This document shows, piece after piece, positions 1-4,827 of a DNA stretch of 5,016 nt (position 1 is the stretch's first letter; every line of letters begins with the position of its first letter). The position numbers were made by a program, and so were the translations under genes. This DNA is from an uncultured Phenylobacterium sp. (GTDB taxonomy: Bacteria > Pseudomonadota > Alphaproteobacteria > Caulobacterales > Caulobacteraceae): the NCBI GenBank assembly GCA_945952175.1, contig CAMFHW010000346.1, positions 1 through 5,016 of the forward strand, read 5' to 3'. A model generated the notes under the pieces. That model was not told where the DNA came from, searched no databases, and saw only the letters and a program-made list of their open reading frames with translations.

Positions 1-96
1 GGGAGGGGTACCGGCGGTAGCTTGGTGGGGGGGGCGGCCCCACGCGCCGCGCCCGGTCCTGCCCCCACCACCGCCTGTCGGCGGTCCCCCTCCCCC
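1..96. repeat. Imperfect palindromic intergenic leader upstream of surE
   Basis: This G/C-only-rich stretch has no supported gene. Its left arm (about 1-32) is an imperfect inverted repeat of its right arm (about 62-96): GGGAGGGG, then an ACCG-type core, then GGTGGGGG on the left match CCCCCACC ... CGGT ... CCCCTCCC on the right, with mismatches and small gaps. Smaller perfect stems lie inside it: GTGGGG (25-30) with CCCCAC (38-43), and ACCGCC (70-75) with GGCGGT (80-85) around a TGTC loop. No T-run follows a stem, so a classical intrinsic terminator is not shown. It could be a REP-like intergenic palindrome or a structured end or leader of the transcript. The end of the upstream gene is not identifiable. 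Confidence 0.45.
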
Positions 97-110
97 GTGG
101 ACGGGGGAGG
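89..110 (+). promoter_or_regulatory. Hairpin covering the surE Shine-Dalgarno sequence
   Basis: CCTCCCCCGT (89-98) is the exact reverse complement of ACGGGGGAGG (101-110). In RNA this would be a 9-bp, almost pure G-C stem with a TGGA loop. The 3' arm ends in GGAGG (106-110), seven bases before the surE ATG, which is an excellent ribosome binding site. When folded, the stem would hide that site. The symmetry and the SD are directly visible; that the stem limits translation is inference. It could instead be half of a REP-like repeat that happens to end at the gene. Confidence 0.5.
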
Positions 111-117
111 AAGATAG

Positions 118-900
118 ATGCGCATTCTCCTCACCAATGATGATGGCATCCATGCCGAGGGCCTCGTGGCGCTCGAGAAGATCGCGCGCCAGCTCTCCGG
201 CGACGTCTTCGTCTGCGCGCCGGAATACGAGCAGTCGGGCGCCAGTCGCGCCCTGACCCTCGCCGACCCCGTGCGGGTGCGGAAGATCGACGAGGCGCGC
301 TACGCCACCACCGGCACGCCAACCGACTGCGTCATGCTGGCGGTCAACGAGCTGATGGGCGGCAAGTCGCCCGACCTCGTGCTCTCCGGCGTCAATCGTG
401 GCGCGAACCTCGCCGAGGACGTGACGCTTTCCGGCACGGTGGCCGGCGCCATCGAGGGCATGGCCCTGGGCATCCCCTCGATCGCTCTGTCCCAGACCAA
501 CTGGGCCGTCGAGGGCCAGGACATGTTCGCCCCGGCCGAGACCTTCGCCGCCGGGGTCGTCGCCAAGCTGGTGGAGACCGGCTGGCCCAAGGACGTGATC
601 CTCAACGTCAATTTCCCCGCCCGGCCGCTCGCCGACATCGTCGAGGTCGAGGTCACCCGCCAGACCTTCCGCGACGTGCAGATCCGCCACGCGGAGAAAC
701 GAACCGACCTGCGGAATCGCGAGTACTATTGGATGGGTTTCCGCCAGGAGCGATCGCGGCCCGAACCGGGCACCGACCTGGCGGCGATCTATGAAGGCAA
801 GATCTCGGTGACGCCGCTGCACATCGACCTGACGCACATGCCGACCGTCCATGCCCTGAAGGGCGTGCTGGGCGGCGCGCCGCCGCGCGGGGTGGCCTGA
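118..900 (+). CDS. surE: 5'/3'-nucleotidase SurE (survival protein E)
   Basis: SurE is a cytoplasmic, divalent-metal-dependent nucleoside monophosphate phosphatase. The 260-residue protein begins with the family signature: MRILLTNDDGI places the metal-binding Asp pair at residues 8-9. The other expected metal ligands are present as Ser40 (in the EQSGAS segment) and Asn93 (in LSGVNRGAN). GTPTDCV (66-72) and the GTVAGAIEG segment (106-114) are also typical. Length fits the family (about 250-265). The ATG is well supported: GGAGG lies 7 bases upstream and the metal motif sits at the expected distance from the N-terminus. The stop is one base before the pcm start, so the two are probably one transcript with coupled translation. 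Recognition is by motif only, but it is unambiguous. Confidence 0.97.
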   Translation: MRILLTNDDGIHAEGLVALEKIARQLSGDVFVCAPEYEQSGASRALTLADPVRVRKIDEARYATTGTPTDCVMLAVNELMGGKSPDLVLSGVNRGANLAEDVTLSGTVAGAIEGMALGIPSIALSQTNWAVEGQDMFAPAETFAAGVVAKLVETGWPKDVILNVNFPARPLADIVEVEVTRQTFRDVQIRHAEKRTDLRNREYYWMGFRQERSRPEPGTDLAAIYEGKISVTPLHIDLTHMPTVHALKGVLGGAPPRGVA

Positions 901-901
901 C

Positions 902-1579
902 ATGGCCGGCGCGGAAGATCCCGCCAAGCCGGCGGCGGACTCGTCGGAGACGCGGCTGGCCCGCCTGGTCCTCGCCCTGCGTTCCCAGGGGGTCTCGGAT
1001 CCCGGCGTGCTGAACGCCATCGAGACCACGCCGCGGGATCTCTTCACGCCGGAGCTGTTCCAGGAACGGGCCTGGGAGGACCAGGCCCTGCCGATCGCCT
1101 GCGGCCAGACTATCAGCCAGCCCTTCATCGTCGGCCTGATGACCCAGGCGCTCGGGGTGGAGAAGCGCGACCGCATCCTCGAGATCGGCACCGGCTCCGG
1201 CTACCAGACCACCGTGCTCTCCAAGCTGGCGCGGCTGGTCTACACCGTCGAGCGCTACCGCACCCTGATGGCCGAGGCCGAGGGGCGGTTCAAGCAGCTC
1301 GGTCTCACCAATGTGATCACCCGCTTCGGCGACGGCGGACTGGGCTGGCCCGAACAGGCGCCTTTCGACCGCATTCTGGTCACAGCCGCGGCGCCGGGTG
1401 AGCCCAAGGCCTTGCTTTCGCAACTCAAACCCACGGGCGTGCTGGTCGCGCCGGTGGGCAAGGGTCCGGTCCAGGAACTCAAACGCTACCGGGGCGACGG
1501 CCAGGGGGGCTTCGACGTCGAGATATTGACCGAGGTCCGGTTCGTGCCGTTGCTGGACGGGGTGGCGCGCGAGCTCTGA
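902..1579 (+). CDS. pcm: Protein-L-isoaspartate O-methyltransferase
   Basis: Pcm uses S-adenosylmethionine to methylate L-isoaspartyl residues that form in ageing proteins, allowing their return to normal aspartate; it acts in the cytoplasm. The 225-residue product shows the family features in order: the QTISQPFIVG segment (about residues 69-78) that lies before the SAM fold, the SAM-binding glycine motif ILEIGTGSGYQ (92-102), the acidic strand end VYTVER (about 113-118), the GDGGLGWP segment, then FDRILVTAAAP and the later GVLVAPVG strand. Length is close to the usual 205-225. The ATG is one base after the surE TGA with only a weak G-rich SD inside the surE end (near 889-895), so translation is probably coupled to surE. 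The surE-pcm pairing is conserved across proteobacteria. Confidence 0.96.
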   Translation: MAGAEDPAKPAADSSETRLARLVLALRSQGVSDPGVLNAIETTPRDLFTPELFQERAWEDQALPIACGQTISQPFIVGLMTQALGVEKRDRILEIGTGSGYQTTVLSKLARLVYTVERYRTLMAEAEGRFKQLGLTNVITRFGDGGLGWPEQAPFDRILVTAAAPGEPKALLSQLKPTGVLVAPVGKGPVQELKRYRGDGQGGFDVEILTEVRFVPLLDGVAREL

Positions 1580-1626
1580 AGGCCGCCCGGGAGTGACGAG
1601 TTTGTGGGTTGGCCTAGGCGTCGCGC

Positions 1627-1642
1627 TTAACCCATGATTAAC
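1627..1642 (+). promoter_or_regulatory. CtrA-type binding box upstream of dipM
   Basis: The sequence TTAACCCATGATTAAC is an exact match to the CtrA consensus TTAA-N7-TTAAC: half-sites at 1627-1630 and 1638-1642 with exactly seven bases between. It can also be read as a direct repeat TTAACCC-ATGA-TTAACCC with an 11-base period. In an otherwise very GC-rich window I saw no other TTAA, which makes chance unlikely. CtrA is the alphaproteobacterial cell-cycle response regulator. The box ends 42 bases before the dipM start, consistent with a position at or near a promoter -35. Whether CtrA activates or represses here cannot be read from the sequence. Confidence 0.72.
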
Positions 1643-1657
1643 CCAGACGCCTCGACT

Positions 1658-1662
1658 GATTC
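1658..1662. promoter_or_regulatory. GANTC (CcrM methylation) site in dipM promoter region
   Basis: GATTC lies 15 bases after the CtrA-type box and 22 bases before the dipM ATG. GANTC is the target of the cell-cycle-regulated methyltransferase CcrM, and GcrA-dependent promoters in Caulobacter carry such sites. A handful of other GANTC sites occur in coding sequence in this window, for example near 712, 939, 1842, 4189 and 4803, so a single promoter site could be chance. Confidence 0.4.
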
Positions 1663-1675
1663 CGAAACCTTTTGC

Positions 1676-1679
1676 GGAG
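1676..1679 (+). promoter_or_regulatory. Ribosome binding site that decides the dipM start
   Basis: GGAG ends five bases before the ATG at 1685. The alternative in-frame ATG at 1634 sits inside the CtrA-type box and has no purine-rich SD upstream. This, together with the signal peptide beginning at 1685, favours the downstream start. Confidence 0.7.
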
Positions 1680-1684
1680 CGGCG

Positions 1685-3514
1685 ATGACGCTTTCCCCCT
1701 ACCGTTCGGCCCTGCTGCTCCTCGCCACGACGGCGCTCGCCAGCCCGTCCTGGGCGCAGATGCCGAAGCCGAACTTCCCGATCCGCCAGGCGGAGACCGA
1801 ACAGGCCGCGCGACGCGAAGACCCGCCCATGCCGGCCCAGCCGGAGTCGGAAGGCGTCACCTTCAAGGCGCTCGACACCCCGGCCGCGCGCCGCGATCCG
1901 CCGCCGCCGGCGGCGACCTCGGCCTATGCGCCGCCGGCCCCGCCGCTGCGCATGGTCATCAAGGCCCGCGTCACCGGCAAGGTCGTGCCCGCCGCCGAGC
2001 CGGCCGAGAAGGCCTATACCGTCCGTAAGGGCGACCACCTGGCCACCATCGCCAAGAAGCTCGGCGTCGACGTCGAGGACCTCGCCAAGGCCAATGGGCT
2101 GAAGAAGCCCTACCGCCTGATGCCCGGCCAGAAGCTGAAGACGCCCGGCGCCGCCGAGCCCGAGCCCAAGGCCTCGAAAGGCTCCAAGGCCAAGGGCAAG
2201 GCCGCCCGCGAGGAGGAGGCCAAGCCGAAGGCCTATGTGGTCCAGCGCGGCGACACGCTCTACGCCATCGCCCAGCGCTTCGACACCACGCCCAAGGCGA
2301 TCGCCGCCGCCAACGGCATCTCGCTGCACGCCCATCTGAGCCCGGGCAAGAAGCTCACCCTGCCGGGCGACTTCAAGGACAAGGGGCCGGTGAAGTCCCA
2401 GGTCCAGGAGGCCGCGCCCGAGGAGGCCGCAGCCCCGCCGCCCACCGCGACCAAGTCCCGCCGCGGCCGCAAGGCCGAGGCTGAGCCGGCCCCCGCCGAG
2501 CGCGAGGTCACCGAGGCTCGGGCCGGCGCCGGCGGCAAGGTGATCACCGCGCCGGGCAAGGCGCGCACCTACAAGGTCCGCAAGGGCGACACCCTCGACG
2601 AGATCGCCGACAAGATGGGGGCCGAGCGCAAGGAGCTCGCTCGGCTCAACAAGCTGAAGTCGCCCTATCACCTGAAGCTCGGCCAGGTCATCAAGGGGCC
2701 GCCCGGCGAGGCGTCGAAGGTCTACGTGGCGGTGCGGGGCGACACGCTCGCCGAGATCGCCCGGCGCTTCGACGTCACGACGCGCCAGCTCACCTCGGCC
2801 AACGGCCTGCGCCACAACGCCTCCATCCGCCCGGGCCAGCACCTGACCCTGCCGGCCGGCTATCGCGACCGCGGCCCGCCCCGCGAGACCGTCCGTACGC
2901 CGCAGCCCAGCTACACGCCGCCGGCCTACACGCCGCCGCCCGCGCGTGCGGCGCCGACCTACACACCGCCGCCGGCGGCCACGACCCCGCCACCACCCTC
3001 CAGCTACAATCCGCCGCCGCCGACCTACACCGCGCCGCCCGCGCGGCCGGCCCCGACGCCCGCGCCCAGCGCGCCGACCTCGGGCCCGCTCAGCGACGCC
3101 CAGATCTCCAGCCTGGGCCGCGGCCGCTTCATCTGGCCGCTGCGGGGCGCGATCATCTCGGACTACGGGCCCAAGGGCACCGGCCAGCGCAATGACGGCA
3201 TCAACATCCGCGCCACCGCCGACGACGTGGTCCGCGCCGCGGCGGCCGGCGACGTGGTCTATGCCGGCGACCAGGTGCCGGGCTTCGGCAACCTCGTGCT
3301 CGTCAAGCACGCCGACGGCTGGGTGACCGCCTATGGCCACCTGGGCCGGGTGGACGTGAAGATGCAGCAGAAGGTGGTCCAGGGGCAGCAGCTCGGCATG
3401 GCCGGCCAGTCGGGCGGCGTCACCGAGCCCCAGCTCCACTTCGAGGTCCGCTATGCTCCGTCGCCGACCGAGCGCGCCCGCCCGATCGACCCGCAACTGG
3501 TGCTGGGGAAGTAG
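1685..3514 (+). CDS. dipM: DipM-like cell division protein, 4x LysM + degenerate LytM/M23
   Basis: This is a periplasmic peptidoglycan-binding division factor. The 609-residue protein has a Sec signal peptide (Arg7, hydrophobic core about 8-19, likely cleavage after Ala24 in SWA|Q), a Pro/Ala-rich stretch, LysM1 (about 109-154), a Lys/Glu-rich linker, LysM2 (182-228), another charged linker, LysM3 (294-339), LysM4 (345-392), a Pro-rich linker (398-468) and a C-terminal LytM domain (about 482-609). In the LytM domain the canonical HxGxD zinc motif reads NDGIN (503-507) and the canonical HxH motif reads QLH (583-585); His552 (YGHL) and His585 remain. It is therefore probably not a hydrolase. 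The layout and length match Caulobacter DipM, which localises to the division site and regulates autolysins. The start at 1685 is chosen over 1634 because of the SD and signal peptide. It follows pcm, as nlpD does in enterobacteria, but its own promoter region carries a CtrA-type box, suggesting cell-cycle control. The name rests on architecture, so a related LytM factor is possible but less likely. Confidence 0.9.
   Translation: MTLSPYRSALLLLATTALASPSWAQMPKPNFPIRQAETEQAARREDPPMPAQPESEGVTFKALDTPAARRDPPPPAATSAYAPPAPPLRMVIKARVTGKVVPAAEPAEKAYTVRKGDHLATIAKKLGVDVEDLAKANGLKKPYRLMPGQKLKTPGAAEPEPKASKGSKAKGKAAREEEAKPKAYVVQRGDTLYAIAQRFDTTPKAIAAANGISLHAHLSPGKKLTLPGDFKDKGPVKSQVQEAAPEEAAAPPPTATKSRRGRKAEAEPAPAEREVTEARAGAGGKVITAPGKARTYKVRKGDTLDEIADKMGAERKELARLNKLKSPYHLKLGQVIKGPPGEASKVYVAVRGDTLAEIARRFDVTTRQLTSANGLRHNASIRPGQHLTLPAGYRDRGPPRETVRTPQPSYTPPAYTPPPARAAPTYTPPPAATTPPPPSSYNPPPPTYTAPPARPAPTPAPSAPTSGPLSDAQISSLGRGRFIWPLRGAIISDYGPKGTGQRNDGINIRATADDVVRAAAAGDVVYAGDQVPGFGNLVLVKHADGWVTAYGHLGRVDVKMQQKVVQGQQLGMAGQSGGVTEPQLHFEVRYAPSPTERARPIDPQLVLGK
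2009..2368 (+). other. First tandem LysM pair of DipM
   Basis: LysM1 (2009-2146) opens with YTVRKGDHL and LysM2 (2228-2368) with YVVQRGDTLYAIA; both end in the PGQKL / PGKKLTLPG strand typical of LysM, which binds N-acetylglucosamine chains of peptidoglycan. A Lys/Ala/Glu-rich linker (about 2147-2227) separates them. Confidence 0.9.
2564..2860 (+). other. Second tandem LysM pair of DipM
   Basis: LysM3 (2564-2701) opens with YKVRKGDTL and LysM4 (2717-2860) with YVAVRGDTLAEIA. They are only five residues apart, closer than the first pair. LysM3 resembles LysM1 (shared VRKGD and LKxPYxL) and LysM4 resembles LysM2 (shared RGDTL, ARRF/AQRF, LTLP and a trailing D-R/K-GP), pointing to duplication of a two-domain unit. 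Confidence 0.85.
2876..3088 (+). repeat. Proline-rich low-complexity linker coding repeat (YTPP-type)
   Basis: Within dipM, codons 398-468 encode a Pro/Ala/Thr/Tyr-rich segment with repeated YTPP or YTPPP units (also YNPPPP and YTAPP), from recurrent TACACGCCGCCG-like DNA. It probably forms an extended flexible spacer between the LysM region and the LytM domain. Such repeats tend to vary in length between strains. Confidence 0.8.
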
Positions 3515-3527
3515 CCGCTAGAGCGGC
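3514..3527. terminator. Short hairpin spanning both convergent stop codons
   Basis: GCCGCT (3514-3519) and AGCGGC (3522-3527) form a perfect short palindrome that overlaps the last base of the dipM TAG and the whole stop of the convergent ATPase gene. A stem of 5-6 bp could form in either transcript. No T-run follows on either strand, so it is at best a weak bidirectional terminator, or simply coincidence. Confidence 0.25.
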
Positions 3528-4357
3528 AAGCTCTTCCCCAGTTCGCCGGCCAGGTCGCGGATGAACTGCCAGGCCACCCGGCCCGAGCGGCCGCCGCGCA
3601 GCTGCGCCCATTGCAGGGCGCGGCGCTCCAGGTCCTCGACCTCGAGCCCGAACCGCGCGGCATAGGCGCCGACAGCCTCCAGATAGGTCGGCTGGTCCAT
3701 GGGCGGGAAGCCGACCCACAGGCCGAAGCGGTCGGAGACGCTGATCTCTTCCTCGGCGTCCTCGGCCGCGGCGATTAGGCCGCGGTCCTCGCCGTGGCCG
3801 CGCGGCATCAGGTGGCGCCGGTTCGAGGTCGCCACGAACATCACATTGGCCGGCGGGCCGGAGACCCCGCCCTCCAGCGCCGACTTCAGCGCCTTGGCCG
3901 CGTCCGCGCCCTCCTCGAACGACAGGTCGTCGCACAGCACCACGAACTTTTCGGGCCGCACGCGCAGGGCGTCGAACAGGTCGGGCAGGGCGGTCACCTG
4001 GTCGCGGTCCACCTCGACCAGCTTCAGAGCCGCGTTATCCCGCGCCACGGCCATGAAAGCCGCCTTGGCCAGCGAGCTCTTGCCCGTGCCGCGCACGCCC
4101 CACAGCAGGGCGTGATTGTACGGAACGCCGCGAGCGAACCGCTCCAGGTTCTCGACGAACCGCGCCTTCTGGCGCTCCACGCCCACCAGCGAATCCAGCG
4201 CCAGCGGATAGTCCGGCGCCGGTACGAACGCACCCGACCGGGGCTCGTGGCGGAACAGCCGCGCGGCGTCGAAGCTCGCGGGCGGCGGGGGAGGGGGCGA
4301 CAGGCGCTCCAGCGCCTGCGCGATCCGCTCCAGAACGGGTTTCAGTTCCGGGTCCAT
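3518..4357 (-). CDS. DUF815 family AAA+-like ATPase
   Basis: The 279-residue product matches the DUF815 family of P-loop ATPases, whose function is poorly defined. After a helical N-terminus and a run of six prolines (21-26), it has Walker A GVRGTGKSS (87-95), a Walker B-like FVVLCDDLSF (138-147), a sensor-like ATSNRRHL (176-183), the SVSDRFGLWVGF block (206-217) and a C-terminal RGGRSGRVAWQF segment (254-265). All are characteristic of the family and intact. No signal peptide or membrane segment is seen, so it is probably cytoplasmic. The frame is open further upstream to 4480, but the ATG at 4357 is preferred because MDPELKPVLERIAQALERL begins the helix normally found at the N-terminus and the upstream part overlaps the yajC leader. 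No SD precedes 4357; the mRNA may be leaderless. It converges on dipM with three bases between stops and diverges from yajC. The context does not reveal a substrate. Confidence 0.9.
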   Translation of the reverse strand: MDPELKPVLERIAQALERLSPPPPPPASFDAARLFRHEPRSGAFVPAPDYPLALDSLVGVERQKARFVENLERFARGVPYNHALLWGVRGTGKSSLAKAAFMAVARDNAALKLVEVDRDQVTALPDLFDALRVRPEKFVVLCDDLSFEEGADAAKALKSALEGGVSGPPANVMFVATSNRRHLMPRGHGEDRGLIAAAEDAEEEISVSDRFGLWVGFPPMDQPTYLEAVGAYAARFGLEVEDLERRALQWAQLRGGRSGRVAWQFIRDLAGELGKSLPL

Positions 4358-4364
4358 GGCGGGC

Positions 4365-4392
4365 TGATTAGCGCAGGCGCGTTCCATTGCAA
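4365..4392 (-). promoter_or_regulatory. Candidate promoter for DUF815 ATPase gene, leaderless
   Basis: Read on the minus strand, TTGCAA (4392-4387) is followed after 14 bases by GCTAATCA (4372-4365), similar to the Caulobacter housekeeping pattern TTGaCgS-N10-14-GCTANAWC in its first half. The expected start of transcription falls at about 4358, next to the ATG at 4357, which would explain why no SD is present. The -10 match is only partial (GCTA), so this is a suggestion. Confidence 0.35.
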
Positions 4393-4413
4393 ATCGGGGG
4401 GCGAACGCATAGC
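4387..4413 (+). promoter_or_regulatory. Weak candidate promoter for yajC-secD
   Basis: TTGCAA (4387-4392) and CATAGC (4408-4413), 15 bases apart, loosely resemble -35 and -10 elements; both matches are poor. TTGCAA is its own reverse complement, so the same six bases could serve both divergent genes. The 5' untranslated region would be about 50 bases. A promoter must lie in or near 4358-4469 because the neighbour is divergent, but its exact position is uncertain. Confidence 0.25.
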
Positions 4414-4460
4414 TTCCGCCGACTTTGCGACGGGCGCCGACGCGCCCCGCCACGTGTTTC

Positions 4461-4464
4461 GGAG
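4461..4464 (+). promoter_or_regulatory. Ribosome binding site of yajC
   Basis: GGAG (in GGAGAG) ends five bases before the ATG at 4470 and identifies it as the start, against the in-frame ATG at 4425, which would add 15 residues without a good SD. Confidence 0.7.
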
Positions 4465-4469
4465 AGACG

Positions 4470-4817
4470 ATGTCGGTCACCCCTATCCTCGCCCAGGCGG
4501 CGCCTGCAGGGATCGCTGGAATTCCCGAGCCTTTCGGCTCGCTCCTCTTCTTCCTGCCGATGATCGTGTTGTTCTACTTCCTGATCATCCGCCCCCAGCA
4601 GCAGCGCGTGAAGCAGCACCAGCAGATGGTGTCCGGCGTGAAGCGCAACGACACCGTGGTCCTGAACTCCGGCGTCATCGGCAAGGTGGTCCGCGTCGAG
4701 GACAAGGAAGTCGGCGTCGAGATCGCCCAGGGCGTAACCGTCAAGGTCGTCAAGACGATGATCTCCGACGTGCGCGCCCGCGGCGAGCCGGCCGCGGCCA
4801 ACGATTCCAAGGTCTAG
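4470..4817 (+). CDS. yajC: Sec translocon accessory protein YajC
   Basis: YajC is a small inner-membrane protein that joins SecD-SecF as an accessory complex of the SecYEG translocon. The 115-residue product has a short N-terminal stretch rich in Ala/Gly/Pro, a single membrane helix at about residues 22-41 ending in the family signature FYFLIIRPQQQR, then a cytoplasmic domain with KRNDTVVLNSGVIGKVVRV and a basic, polar end. Length is typical (about 105-120). The start at 4470 has a GGAGAG site five bases upstream. The next gene is secD, 10 bp after the stop, giving the standard yajC-secD-secF order; secF would be beyond the window. Confidence 0.95.
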   Translation: MSVTPILAQAAPAGIAGIPEPFGSLLFFLPMIVLFYFLIIRPQQQRVKQHQQMVSGVKRNDTVVLNSGVIGKVVRVEDKEVGVEIAQGVTVKVVKTMISDVRARGEPAAANDSKV

Positions 4818-4827
4818 GTCGACCCGG

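Noticed and set aside
1..117. Possible 3' end of an upstream gene (TAG at 18-20 in one frame)
   Set aside because: Too few codons are visible to recognise any protein, and the sequence is dominated by palindromic G/C tracts.
1580..1620. Possible terminator after pcm (AGGCC at 1580-1584 with GGCCT at 1611-1615)
   Set aside because: The stem is only five bases with a 26-base loop and no T-run, so it is not convincing.
1634..1684. In-frame upstream ATG for dipM, adding 17 residues
   Set aside because: The ATG is inside the CtrA-type box, lacks an SD, and would place a polar stretch before the signal peptide; the ATG at 1685 has GGAG and starts the signal peptide.
2876..3088. Tandem CCGCCG/TACACG-type repeats considered as a minisatellite or mobile insertion
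   Set aside because: The repeats are in frame and encode a normal proline-rich linker between domains.
653..3496. Very long open frame on the minus strand (947 codons) opposite surE, pcm and dipM
   Set aside because: Its translation is Arg/Gly/Leu/Ala-rich with no recognisable domain. It arises because GC-rich third positions of the true genes remove stops on the other strand. The plus-strand genes have clear motifs.
4425..4469. Longer YajC start
   Set aside because: The ATG at 4470 has a well-spaced GGAGAG and gives the usual length; the extension is Arg/Pro-rich and atypical.
4358..4480. N-terminal extensions of the DUF815 ATPase (ATG at 4480 or 4387)
   Set aside because: The extra residues do not resemble the family, no SD is present, and the frame would overlap the yajC start and leader.
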